In this document: one piece after another, positions 51,781 through 63,950 of the stretch
How the letters are laid out: the number at the start of each line of letters is the position of its first letter
Numbering within the stretch: the first letter of the stretch is position 1
Assembly: GCA_013398175.1 (NCBI GenBank)
Contig: VZRZ01003845.1
Coordinates: 397,900 to 461,899 of the forward strand
Direction of reading: 5' to 3'
Source: Climacteris rufus
Taxonomy: Eukaryota; Chordata; Aves; Passeriformes; Climacteridae
DNA length: 64,000 bases
Program-made: the position numbers and the translations under genes
The notes under the pieces: generated by a model
The model's database searches: none
What the model was told of the DNA's origin: nothing
What the model saw: only the letters and a program-made list of their open reading frames with translations

Positions 51781-52849
51781 TGTACTGGTTACTCAAAACT
51801 TCTCTCCAGAATGATGTAATGATATAGAAACCCTTTCTGCAGACTGATCCATGAATCAATTTTGAACCATTGTCAGTGTTCCTTTGTTCAACCCATCTGA
51901 GGGATTATAATGAGAGAAGAGCACTTACCTTATACTTAACAGAAGTTTGCACAGAGGTGCTAATTAACATACAGCAAAAATGAAGACAGATGTTGACAGA
52001 TATAAAATTGAAATAAATTTCACAATTACAGTATTTAAACAGAAGCCCTGGATGCGAAAGCAGAAACAAAATTCTGTCACTGCCATCAGAGGCAACCATA
52101 TAACAGATATGGACTGTAACACAGCCCAGAATGACAACCAGAGCATCTCCAGGCTCTCACCATGAACTGCAAACCCGAATTGCTACAGAATCCTATCACA
52201 AAAGAACAGAAGGCACAAAAAACTCAAAGACAACAGCAGTGTGTAAGTGGCAATCACAGCAGGGAATTTGAAAGATAAATGCCCATGTAAGTCTCAGAAG
52301 TATTCTGTGTCCCATGGCAGTGGAAGGCACAGACACCCCTGTGAAAGAGATCAGAGACATGGGGACAGCCTATGTGACAGTGCTGCTGCCTCACTGTGGG
52401 ACCTGGAGACACTCTTTCTGCTGAGCCATGCTACAAAGAAGTGAATACAAGAAAGCTCCTTCCAACTCAGGAGATTTCTTAAGAGCAGCAAGCACTATTT
52501 TTCCATCATAAAAAGTACAGGTCAAGTTGAGAAAGGATAAACAAGAGGATAATTAAGACGAACAAAATTAGAATTTTTAGTATATGGTAAACGATGCATA
52601 ACTGAAAAATGTTGGTGCTTCTCTCCCCATGTTTTCAAGCTCATCAGAAATAACCCCTCTAATGTGGTTCCCTTCAAAAGAGGGATATTCACCCAGTAAA
52701 TATCTGTAATTCTCCCTTCAGCTGCTCACGGCTCGTTCAACTGTGTGGAATTTCACATCACCATCCCTTCACAAACCTTCCAAATGAGAAGCAGGTGTCC
52801 AAGTGGGGGCTGAGAGAGCACACTGTGTTTATCAGCTGTATAAACTTAC

Positions 52850-52963
52850 ATTGAAGAAATTGGTCTTGTTCCTCTCGCAGAAGAGGCCCTGTGCAGGCAT
52901 GTGCTTCAGCTGCTGCCAGGGCACCCCGCTGCCCAGCAGCACGTCCCGCGCCCACTGCAGGTT
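52850..52963 (-). CDS. CABIN1: CABIN1 coding exon, 38 codons
   Basis: A phase-0 exon of exactly 38 codons, beginning NLQWARDVLLGSGVPWQQLK and ending CERNKTNFFN. The acceptor is a pyrimidine-containing tract ending CCACAG, and the donor is a consensus GTAAGT. The peptide is close to what I recall of mammalian CABIN1, where it follows directly on the YLYTYSKTHK segment. LQWARDVLLG looks like the second helix of a TPR-like unit begun in the previous exon. Conservation is high here compared with the serine-rich exons further downstream. The CABIN1 identification is among the firmest in the window. Confidence 0.95.
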
Positions 52964-55900
52964 CTGTGGACAAGAAGGGGCAGGTGAGTTGCAGGCAGGG
53001 GATGGAAATGCCACCACAGGTAAAAGTACAAAGTGTTCACCTGCTTTTATTTATTAACCTGCAGTGTCATTTCTCATTTGGCATGTAGCTGCTGTTCAGC
53101 AGTGTTTGTAGAGGCATGTGATTTGGAGAAGACATCCCTCAGGAGACAGAAGGCAGTTTGTTGCTCAGAGCAAACATCCAGCCCCAGCAGCTGGCCAGTC
53201 TCCTACAGCTGCTGAATCCAGCTCAGGTCATCAAGTTGTACTTGCTTGTATTTTTTTTAACCTGTCTTCATTCCATTGATATCCACCCTCCATCTCTTAT
53301 GCCCTGCAGAAACCTGAACTATAGGTATATTTAAAAAACCCTATTTTTTTTGTTAAAAGCTGTATTTGAACGCTCAATATAAAAGACTTTATATATAAGA
53401 AATAAAAAGTTTCTCAGCATCAGTGGAACTCAGTGTCCTGGGTATCCTGCAGCCTTCCTTCACATACAGGCCCCTCACTGCCCCCCAGTCCCTCCAGTTT
53501 CCCCCACACACACCCTGGAAGCTCTCTCAGCTCTTCCCTCAGGCTGACTACCTGCAGGGAATACCTGCCAGAGCTCAGGCCTCAACCTTCAGGCTTAAAC
53601 TGCAGCCTTCTTTCAGTGGGGTGGTGAATTCAGAACTTTTACCCCTGCCCATCCATTGCCCTCCATGTAAGTTCACTTAACTTCCCTGGAAAATTCCATG
53701 ACTTTCATCAAACTTGGTTAATAGTGCTCTGTGAATTAACAAGAAAGTATCAGTAGGGGATTAAACGATAGATGTCAACCAAAAATTGATAAAAGCACTA
53801 TCCCTCTAAGAATTCAATGCACGAACCTCTCTTGTGTAGCTGAGAACCAGGGACAGCTGTTGGCTCCAGGCAAAATGTTACCAACAGATGGGACAATTAT
53901 TAACTGTAAGATTTCACCCATGGAAGCTTTGCTTTACTTCATTTTTTATTTCAGGGTTTGAAAGTAGCATTTGAGTTGCATTTGATCAGATTTTGTATAC
54001 CAGAGCCATGAAAGAAAGAGGAAGATGTTTGGTTCATAGAGACAAATGAGCATGTTGGACTCTGGTTTGTGTTCTGTGGACTGGAAACACACTTCTGTGA
54101 GTCATAAATGTGATTAAATCATGTCCATCCAAGAAGCATATTCCAGCTGTAATATCAACTTTTTTGTGTATGTATGTGTGTGTGTGTTGAGGGGGGGTTA
54201 TTAGAAAAGCTCTTATCCTGTGTTTCAGATTATTTTTGTTTATAAGACTCTGGTGAAACAGTAAAACCTCTGCTCAATCATCAGTGCCTTTGTCTTAATG
54301 ACAGTAATCATGCAGAAATCTCCAATGTCTTATCAGAATTGGAGCATCCCCTCTAGCAAAATGCTGCTTATAGATTAATGTGCAAGAGAGCTGAATGCTG
54401 GCAATACAAACCAGATATTTAGTGGTGTCAAAAATCCTTCATTCAAAGAGCTGATATAGGTACATACACAGGACCCTCATGATTATAGTGTAGGAATCAA
54501 GGGCACTTGGATGGCTTTCTTTTGGTATGGAACAAACCCATGTTCACTCATAAACATCACAAGGTACTTTCTAGCTAGTCATGGGAATCAGTAAATTTAA
54601 TTATTATCACTGAGTGTCAAGTATAATTAAGACTGAAGAAAGCAAAGTATGTAAGCACAACTGCATACTAACTTCTTTCTACATAACTTCTTTTGTAATA
54701 TGTATTTCTGTAATCCTGTTAACCTAATCCTGCAAAATACTTGGAAATACATACAGAAGAAAATACCTCACAAGAGAACTTACAAAAATCTGGTCTTCCA
54801 TGAGGGTCATCTTGTTTTGAAAAAAATCAGAATCCAGCAAAAATAAGCCTATCCTAACGTCCAAGATCCAGGCACAAAAATGCCTTATTTTATGCTAATC
54901 ATAGTCATCAGAAATGCAAGTTAATTCCAAGTGTGAAAATGAAGTAAAACTTGCCTAATGTGTGGTAATCTGAATCTTACAGTTAAAACTATCAAGTAAA
55001 AATTCAAGGAAAACAAAACCCTTCAGAAAGTTACCACCCCACCACAAAGCTTAAATCTCAAATCCCGGTCTAAAGAAACCTTGGCCAGGGATGGATTCCT
55101 GAACTGAAGTTTTACAAGGAAAAGGTTAAAAGATCATTAATTGTAGAGCCATGCTCTGCTGCTCTGATGTGCTGTGCACATTACACTGACCATCCACAGG
55201 CATACTCTTGGTGCACATAATTCACAGGCTTTTATTGAACAAGATGATGGCAGTAGCCCAGCTAGGAGGAGAAAAGATCATTCAGACAAATGGGGCAATT
55301 ACACGGTAACTTCACACAATCAAAACTAATAGGAATAAAAGACAGAGGTACAGATTTTCCACTACCCTTCTCCTTAAATCAGCATGATCACTTATTCCCA
55401 GTAAATACGCCTGAGCAGGTTTCAACTCATTAGATTTCACAGAGCCTGCTCTGCTTGGTTTTCAGCTGATGAAGTTATTAAGAGTGGGTGAAGGGATCCA
55501 GGACATAGCAAAAAGGATTTATTCTTCTCGGTGTACTGCTTGCCAGTCTGAAATGCTGGATTTGGCTGTCTGACTCAGGGCAATTATGAAATACTCTTTC
55601 CAGTTCAGCTGTTGCCTCCCACATCTTTATCACCCCAAGATTCAAAGACAGGATGACTGACAGAGTACAGTAACTTGCAAAAAAGCTGAAATGGAAAAGA
55701 AAAATCTGTTATGGTCAACCATGTGGAACTCTGAGTCACCTGGGATGGATATCCCTTAACTCAATGGTGTCAGAAGCACCCTTACCTAAATTGGAAACTC
55801 ACAAAGTGTTTCTGAGAGGTGAACAAAACACTCCAGTACACTTTAATCCTTTCCTCTGTTTTCATTTACAGTCCATTGGAAGGCTTTGTCTCAAAAAACT

Positions 55901-58492
55901 GCTCCTACTTCTGCATCAAATAAAAGCAAAATAGAAAGACTACTGACCTTGAAGGGTGGCCTTTTTAATGAACTGTTATTACCAAACTGTTTCTATTTGA
56001 AATGGTTACATCTATTATGCTTACAGATTATTTCTGTATCTAAGTATATATTAAGTCTACATGTATATAATCTTGTAATTTTTACATGCATGTATGATGC
56101 CTAGTTTGACTAAATTGTGATGCCACTGACCTTATGTCACACCTGGCATTAATTTCCCTGTTAAGGGCTCTGCTAATAACAGACATTACAGAAAACACAA
56201 ACTTAAAAACCTTAAGTCACACAAACAATATTTGTGAGCAGATTCTTCCAGGATTTACAGAGGATTTTTTTTTATTTTGAGATTAAAAAAGCACGTAAGT
56301 AAATATTTGTACTTCCTGACAACCTGCTGGTTGCAGATTCTCAGACCAGTTCCACATTCTGATCCATAAGGACCATAAGGCAAATACTTTGTGAGAAGTT
56401 ACACTGACAGTGTCTTGCCAAGTCCTAACCTCACCTTCCAAACTGTGCCAACATTCATTCTGGAGGTAAAAATCACAAAGGATGAAGACTTTACTTCAAG
56501 ACAAGGTAAATGGGAAACTAAAACTACTGCCCAAACTGAAAATTCATCCTTACTTCCCTGCACATTTATTCCAACTAAAAACAACTATGTATCAATTTTC
56601 TCTGATAACAGAAAAAAACAAAGAGAAATAACCTTCAAATATTAAGCTGGATTAAGCAGAGGAAAAACCCAACAGAACACACAGCCAAACAAAATGTTCA
56701 AAGATTTTGAAAAGATGTTGAAGAAAGCACTGAAAAACTGTCTTCACTAATCTAACAACAGCAAAACCAGGAAAACTGTAAAAAGGAAGAAAACAGATTG
56801 CATATGGAAAACTTGTTTTTCTCTGCACTGTGGAGACCTGCCAATCCTCTCCTTTCCCAGCCAACCATGAATTTTGGCCATCGGTCTAAATTCTTCATGC
56901 AAATTCCTGCCATTGGTACGTAAATGCTGAATTTTCCAAGATGGTTATATGCATTTAAAAATTAATTCCAGTTTTCTAAAATTTACCAATCTGCTCCCCA
57001 CCAACAACACAACCTGATGTAATTTATCTTATTTTTACAATCAGGCTTACCATGAGTATATGTAAACATAATTCTTACTCCAGTTACTCCTGAAAATGCA
57101 TAGACCTATTTTGTGTTTTAAGTTGGGGCAGGAGTATAAATCTCACTAAAGAAATATTAGTGTGCCATTAAAACACAGACATATGACATTACTCTACAAA
57201 AGAACCTGATCAGGTTCTTTAAAGAAAGAAAAAATAAAACCCATGTGAAAATATGTACTACACATATATCAACAGGAAGATTTTTTTGGTTCTTGCAGTG
57301 TCAGGTGGCTGTTTGTTATGCAGAGAAGTAATAAAAAGGGACAGTAAACCCCAAAAATGCTAGTTGAAGCCAGCCTGGTAACTACTAGGCTCAAACAGGA
57401 AGGAATCAATTTTTCTGGGTTCCAAGAAGAAACATATTTAGACAACAATGTGTATTTCACATAGAAATCCATCACTGAGCTGATATTTATATAAGGAGAG
57501 AGAGACAGAAAGGAAAAGAGAAGGCTTCATCAGGGAAAAATAACAGAAGAAAACATTTTGCAAGTAGTTCCTCAGGCAAGGACATGCTATTTGAACCAAT
57601 AAATTGAAAACAGGCAGCTTTTTTTGTTGAATGTTGATACAAAATCATGTCAGCAACAGTAATGACAGATTGCAGGAATCTACGGTTCCTATTCATGATT
57701 AGCTCCATGGAAAAATTAACAACTGTTACATACAAATAGCATAAGAATGTTTTCAAAACAAGCTCTCTCTAAAAAAAGGGTAATATTTTTCTGGATAATC
57801 ACTGTACAGCCAAATGGAACACTCATCACCTTTCAGCAGGTTGGTAAGACATGCTGGTGCTCAGCTTGCAGTGACACTGGTGACATGTTTTCTACCACCA
57901 GGCCAGGGATACAATTTGTTTCCCTTCCCTACTATTCACATAAACTTCAGTACTGGTGGGGAAGAAGATTCAGGAAGTCATGCAGAGCAGCATGTGACCT
58001 AATGCAAGACTTTCAAATACTAAATCTGTGAATTCAAACCCTGATTATGACAATTAGTAAAATAACTCAAATAACTTCAATGTACTATTCCTACACATTT
58101 AACTAATAAAGACCCAAGATACCCACAAATGATGTTTTTACACCACTACTGATTAATTTCTGCTTCCAAGTCACTTTTCAGTCCACTTATTCAGTAAAAT
58201 AAATAATTGCTGTCATTTTTATGAGAACGTTTTAATTTATGTGACACGTCTAAAATGTAATTCTCTGCTGAATGTCAGAAAATGACTTAGTTCAGTAATA
58301 AAAAAAGAAACTTTCTCCTTAACTGACCTCACACACAAGTCAGACAATCTAGGAGCTGAAGGCTTCCCCAAGTGCAGTTTCATTCCAAACTGCACTGAAC
58401 AATTACCACTGAGACTTCTGGCGGAGTCCCAGCGACACAGAGTTTGTTGGCCTGGGCAGCACAGCCGGCTGCTGTGGCAGCTCTGAGCTCAC
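52964..58492 (-). other. CABIN1: CABIN1 intron, 5,529 bases
   Basis: An intron with donor GTGAGC and acceptor GTCCACAG. It contains a short GT repeat followed by a G7 run near 54.17-54.20 kb, and a C-rich patch at 53.42-53.68 kb with an open frame that shows no family resemblance. I see no exon, RNA gene or clear transposon. Confidence 0.8.
54166..54198 (+). repeat. GT-rich simple repeat with G7 run
   Basis: Alternating GT/AT units end in six GT units at about 54175-54186, followed shortly by seven G. It is a simple repeat in intron. Confidence 0.85.
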
Positions 58493-58827
58493 CTTGTGTG
58501 TTTTGCTGTAGGTGTACAGGTAGGCCAGCCTGTAGAGGCTCTTGTAGTGCTGGGGGAAGCGGCTGAGGCAGAGGCAGAAGGAGGAGATGCACTGCTCCGT
58601 CAGGAACTTGCGCTGCTCCTCCAGGTCCGCGGGAAGCCCGTGGGGAAATTCGGATGCATCATCTCCACAAGGCTCAGCTTTCTTTTTGCAGTCCCACTGG
58701 GAGGGTGGGGGGATTGCAGCTTTGGAGGGATTGCCAGAAGCACACTGAGGATCCACCACAAGTTTTTGGCCAGGAGGCTCAGCAGTATTGTAAGATTCTG
58801 AGCTCTCCAGCAGCTCTTCTGACTTTC
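58493..58827 (-). CDS. CABIN1: CABIN1 coding exon with TPR-like helix
   Basis: An exon of 335 bases that starts with two bases completing a glycine codon and ends exactly at a codon boundary, with donor GTGAGC. The first half is acidic and then proline-rich (KSEELLESSESYNTAEPPG, later IPPPSQWDCKKK) and probably disordered. The second half (LEEQRKFLTEQCISSFCLCL, then RFPQHYKSLYRLAYLYTYSK) is helical and closely resembles remembered vertebrate CABIN1. The HYKSLYRLAYLY pattern looks like helix A of a tetratricopeptide-type repeat, continued by the next exon. CABIN1 is a nuclear scaffold that inhibits calcineurin, represses MEF2 and p53 targets, and belongs to the HIRA/UBN1/CABIN1/ASF1A histone H3.3 chaperone complex. 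Those roles are family knowledge. The exon itself shows only the sequence match. Confidence 0.93.
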
Positions 58828-60923
58828 CTGCAGGTGGAACATTGAAAGAGAAGTGGCAATGAAATTGCCATTACCAAACAGCAAATGACACATACAAAAT
58901 GACAAAAATTAAATGTGACAAAAGGTAATAATTTTCTTCATTAAAATAGAGACTGAAATATTGAAAAAAAATTATGACTATTCCTGATGTTCATTGATTA
59001 AGTAATCTTCAACACATTGACAAAGCCATGAAGTGATCTCTTCATTGTCTTCATTTGGGTTTTTTCCTGAGCAATAACATGAATTCAGCACACCCTATAC
59101 AATGTAGGATTTCATACACTCTTGGAAGATGTGGGAGGAGGAGGGAAAAAACCCAAAATACAGTAAATTCAGTAAAATTGTATTGCAAAGACAAGAAGGA
59201 ACAGAAAACAAAATTCACCCTGCCAAATGAAGTGTATTACTTTTAACAGTCTGCCTAGAAGAGCACAATTCCAGAATACATTATGGGCTTGGACAGAATG
59301 ATCAGCAGCAGCTCTCCTGGTCTTCTGCACAATGTACAACCTACAGTTCCATCTAAATATTTTTGCAATTAACTTGGTAACTCATAATTCAATTGACCCA
59401 TCTTTTGTTGAAGGATACTAAATCTTCCTTCAGCAAGTATCTGTTACAGTAGGAGCTCCCACATTTTCTGCTAGCTAGTCATTATTGCTGGAAACACATG
59501 CTACATGCAGATTAATTTCTTTTACTTTGATTTTTAGTCATGGAAGTTTACCATGTTTTTGTTTTTGCTAGGATAAAGAGCCCCTCACATTAGATCTTAT
59601 CTCCTAGCAGAGTGCAGAGACACTAAAATGTACTTCATCCTCAAGTGTAAAGCTGCTCCATAACTCTTCCTTTGATAAGGCTGAACTTTGACTGAAACAT
59701 GTTTTACAGAACCCAAATTTTTCAAAATTTGCTTGCCTGATGTCTGTATCCATTATAATTTTACTGTACGGGTAGCTTTAAAGAAAACAACATCTGTTCT
59801 AATAAACACCAGTAATTTAAGAATGCATTTCACAGTTTTTCTGACAGGCAACTGATGACAATAACACAACTCACTGCCAGCCTGAAAAAGAGCCATGTTT
59901 TCAGTCTAGTACCTGAAAGATTACTGGATTTGATTATGGAAGTACTATTTTACAAAACTAGGAACTGGCACCTATTTCAGCATGTTAACACAAACACCAC
60001 CACAGGCTTCCCCAGCTTAGGCAAGACTGAGGTAAAATATTTTTAAAAACAAGAAACCAAGGCAATTCAAGCCTGCAAACAAAAAGATGACTGCTCAGCA
60101 CTTGTTCCTAGTGAGATCAGGGAAGGGATTCAGGACTATCCCCACACCATGGTTTCTGGAGCTCTGAAACTGGGAAAGACTAAAGTATAGTGTGAACTGG
60201 CAAAAAAGACTAAACATCCCACGAAGAGCCACAGCCTGGAAAGGTGAGCAAAATTTAGACATTGGTTTTGTTTGTTTTTCCCTGTTGAAGTCCAGCCTCT
60301 TTATCTACTGCCACATCCAACTGTACAAACATCAGACAAAGGGAAATTCCAGCTAATGGATTTGAAACAATTTTTTCCAGTGGAATACAGAACACTTAGT
60401 ACTATTATATATGGAAAAATCTGGTAGAAAGCAATTCTAGTTCTCCCCTGAAATGAAGTATACAATGGAATAAAACATCTAATTCTACTACTTGTTCTTT
60501 TCTCTGTACTGAATATTAAGGTGTTACTGGGAAAGAACAAAAAGGGCATCTATTCCTAGGAAAAGCAAAAAAGTCTTGTTTGAGTTTATCTTTAAATAAC
60601 TACTCCTTAAATTATTTAGAGATTTGAAACACTGAAGAAAAAGCAAATAATAACCTAAAAGAAGGCAAGTCAGTCAAAGGGCCACCACAGACAGCAGTTT
60701 ATCTTTAGTCTTTTCTTTGTAAGATTTAACAGATAGAACAAATTGGGTTGGTGGCCCCATAAATGAGGCACAGTTCCAAATTTAATCTACACACATACAT
60801 GCAGCAATAACACCCAGTTAACATTCTTAGTCACAGTGCAGCACATTTCAGTGCTTCTGCAAGCCAGAAGAAACATTTTAATGAGACTATTCCATCTGAC
60901 ATTATCTATTAAATCAGGCATAC
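58828..60923 (-). other. CABIN1: CABIN1 intron, 2,096 bases
   Basis: An intron bounded by GTATGC and a CACCTGCAG acceptor. The sequence is AT-rich with short chance open frames on both strands. I see no repeat, RNA gene or extra exon in it. Confidence 0.8.
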
Positions 60924-61106
60924 CCTTTTCCTCTGTAGATCCCAGGGTCTCTTTGCTGGGCATCAGTGTATCAGCACAGGTAGCAGAAATCCTCTTCTCT
61001 GTGTAAGTCTTCCTCAGGCTGTCCTGGGAACTGGCAGGCTCATGAAACATATCCTGTGTGGAACTGGAGTCAGACAGCACTGCTCCAGTGCTATCCTGAC
61101 TCCTCT
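60924..61106 (-). CDS. CABIN1: CABIN1 coding exon (first visible, 61 codons' worth)
   Basis: The first recognisable exon of the partial CABIN1 gene. The acceptor is a T-rich tract ending GCAG just right of 61106, and the donor GTATGC follows 60924. The exon opens with the last two bases of a codon and ends with the first base of one. That base joins the GA at the start of the next exon to make a glycine codon, which supports the pairing. The peptide reads RSQDSTGAVLSDSSSTQDMF, then a Ser/Thr/Glu-rich stretch ending STEEK. It has no predicted fold and looks disordered. I did not recognise this segment strongly by itself. The gene assignment rests on phase continuity, strand, splice sites and its place upstream of clear CABIN1 exons. 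Confidence 0.75.
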
Positions 61107-62130
61107 CTGCAAAAAGAGATAAAGAAAGAATGCACCCATTCATACTCCTCAGGCTGTTACTTGTCTCTTGGTAACAGCAACAGAAAACTGTAGCCACTCT
61201 GCAAACTCTTACAACTGCAATACAGAATCCTTCACCACCACCAATAAAAGGTATTTAATTCTCACCACATTTCTTCCTAGAATATAATCCCGGAATTTGA
61301 TTCAAAAGCAATAATGCTCATCTCTGAAAAGCAGTTAGACTAGGAACAGAATATTTCAGCTAGTATGGCCCTATAAAATTTCCCAGGTTTACTGCACCAT
61401 TTGCCTTGAAAAGCACCCACTATAATTTTGAGTCTGATACAAGCAAAGCTCAATTGCCAAGAGAAAACCATGAAGAACAATACTGGTAAAAATTACTCCT
61501 GAAGGACAGAAAAATCAGTCCAATTAGAGGGCAAAGACTTACAGGAGTTATCTCTGATGCCAACTATCCTGCAGGTGTAAGATGCTATTCAACAAACATT
61601 CTGAAAGGTGATTTGATATGGCAAATAACACATCCAAGAACTAGGCCTAAGACAGACAGGAAAACTCCTGCACTTCAAGGCAGCAGACAGAAGAATAGGA
61701 GAAGTGACTTTACCTTGACAGAGTGAAGCAGTGGCTGCTGACTACAGTACAGTCACAACTAAGCTGTTAATTGCACAGGAACAGGGATTGTGACTTTATC
61801 ATGGGGGATAAAACACACCTCAGAACAGGCAAGTGAAAACCTCCCACCCATGTCTGAAACCTGCCAGATATAACCCAAGTTCTTCTACATCACGGGTTAT
61901 CAGAGGCAACCCTGCATGACTAAAGAACACAGCTTAGTATATCCAACAGCAAAAGGCATGCACATTCCCACTGAGATGGGAAACTGGCATTTTTCCATAA
62001 TATTGTGCCAGCATAATTCAGTGTTCAATACAAAATTCCAATACAGGCAATTCCCTTTAAATCTGGAGCCCAAAAATAACTTCCAATTTCTTCTTAAGAT
62101 ACTCGATACTGATACTTGATTGTGTGATCT

Positions 62131-62214
62131 AAAGATGTCCCTGCTCATTGCAGGGGGGTTGGACTAGATGATCTTTAAAGGTCCCTTCCAACCTAAACCA
62201 TTCTATGATTCCAT
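62131..62214 (+). mobile_element. CR1 LINE 3' end, plus orientation, short
   Basis: About 84 bases matching the extreme 3' end of CR1: GTCCCTGCTCATTGCAGG, then GGTTGGACTAGATGATCTTT, AAAGGTCCCTTCCAACC, AAACCATTCTATGATTC. The upstream part of the element is absent. The low divergence from the remembered consensus suggests a relatively young, heavily 5'-truncated insertion. It is antisense to CABIN1. Confidence 0.9.
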
Positions 62215-63199
62215 ACAGGAATGGCATAACCAGAAGGGGTTACATCCATTGTCTAGGTAGTTCCACTGCGTTCTGATTCATTAGTTTTACTGATAAGATC
62301 AAGAAAGAAAATTAACAAAGCAAAAATCCTTGCTTTGAGATGAGTGGATAATTTAATTAAATTTCTTCTGTTCCATCTGAATTGCACTTGTTCAGGAGAG
62401 AGCTAAGGGCCTCCTATGAATTTATTTTATCAAGATAAATCCCTCTGCAAACCTTCAGCTTGCTTCAGGTTCTGCTTATTAGGATTCCAATGAATTTAAA
62501 CCAAATTTGATGCAGTCCGTAGGCTTTTCACTGCCACACAAAGAAAACCTTCCCTTTCAGTGAACAGATCTTAATAAAACTATATCTTGAAAAAGAATGG
62601 GAGAACAGTATTTGCTTCCTAATTGGAAGCTATACAGTTGGTTAATGATGACAAGTTTTATACAGAAAGAATATAATTACAAAGAATGGGAAGAGAAGGA
62701 TTCTGAAGAGAGGTCACTCAAGCTTTAAATGACTCATTTATAAAGCTTTAATAACTTTCTGAGGTACAAATCGATACTATTGAACTCCCAGTTGACATCA
62801 GGAAAAACATTTACAGTGGCTCCCTTGGTATTTTTTTAAAAGAAGTTTCTGTATCTGTGGCAAAGAGGCTGAATTACTCATCTAGGGAAGACAAAAAAAT
62901 TGCAAATTTCCAAATGTTGCCATAAGCCTGGAGGTCAGCTCTGATGTGTGGGTTATGACAGATGAAGCATTAGAATGTAAATCAAGAACTGCCAGACCAA
63001 TATGAGAGGGTGAGATCAGATCACTAGGAAATTACACTAATTTTTCATCATGCAAAGATAGACAATGATTCAACACATTAAATTTCAAATGGATGCATGA
63101 GCTTTTCCTTATGGGAACGAATGTAAATACCTCCTTACAATTAGCTAGCTACTTTGTCTCTTTTTCTTTCAATATATTAACTATATTAAAAATAATTAT

Positions 63200-63950
63200 A
63201 TTAACATTGGGCTCCTTAATCATTGAAAACCAGAGGAAGATGACTATTGAGACAACTTCCTATTATATTACATATTTCTTGAATGCAGTAGATGCTTTCA
63301 AGATAAGTGAGCCAGATGGAAAACCCTGGAGTATTCCAGAAATTAGCAGCAGCCACCAGTAACTAGTATTAATTTCTCAGAAATCACAGAGGATGAGTAA
63401 AATCCCAGGGAATGTAAAACAAAGTGTCGTACTTATCTTCACAAAGGATGGAAAGTCAAAGCTGTGAGCCAGCCAGCCTTCATTTTCCACAGAATTATTT
63501 GAGCATAAATAAATAAATCCTTCTATAAGCACCTAAAAGATAACAGGACCAGGAGTAGAAAACGTGTGAGTGGATCCCAGCACACACATTCACATGGGCC
63601 TGGACAGAATTTGTGATTCTCAAACCAGAACTGGCCAAAATGTCAGGCTACTCTGAAGGCACTGCAGCAAACCAGCGCTCCTGAATGTGCAATCAGTAAC
63701 TTCACAGAAAAAATATGTAAGAGTCTTCCTGTTCTACTGAGCACTAATGAAAATTAAACTTAATTATGGTGTCTGTATTTGGGACCCACTTTTAAAAAAG
63801 ACATTGAAATAAGGAAAATTAATTCAGAGGAGAGGATAAAAAATGAGAGATTAATGAGATACATATAAAATTACCAGGAGAATTGGACTTATTTATCTTC
63901 AAAAAGATGAGGGAGAATTTCCAAATACATATGATTAACCAAAATAAAAA
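63200..63950 (+). mobile_element. Ancient CR1/L3-like LINE remnant with reverse-transcriptase fragment
   Basis: A decayed element. One frame from about 63430 reads LIFTKDGKSKL, then a stop, then ASQPSFSTELFEHK, a stop, and INPSIST. The spacing resembles the motif order in CR1-clade reverse transcriptases (a lysine and glycine rich turn, then the conserved NYRPxSL-like block, then an EH(I/K)xxxxI helix). Further right, CTGTATTTGGGACCCAC, AAAAAAGACATTGAAATAAG, CAGAGGAGAGGATAAAAAAT and GAATTGGACTTATTTATCTT parallel the CR1 3' UTR order. Stops and indels make it non-functional. The left limit is uncertain. Confidence 0.55.

Larger units (their letters stand above)
22378..52849 (-). other. CABIN1: CABIN1 large intron, about 30.5 kb
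   Basis: A very long phase-0 intron joining the exon ending FFN to the exon beginning GIWRIP. Those two peptides are adjacent in the mammalian protein I recall, so no CABIN1 exon appears to be missing. It holds a CpG-dense block with an N gap (34.46-35.72 kb), CR1 ends at 29.9 and 46.1 kb, a solo LTR at 51.4 kb, a 32-bp tandem duplication at 40.67 kb, a 12-base G run at 33117-33128 and a seven-unit AC repeat at 27399-27412. Open frames of up to 133 codons occur (for example 39725-40126 on the plus strand), but none resembles a protein family. Confidence 0.8.

Noticed and set aside
53423..53680. Proline-rich plus-strand frames
   Set aside because: C-rich low-complexity sequence gives open frames by composition.
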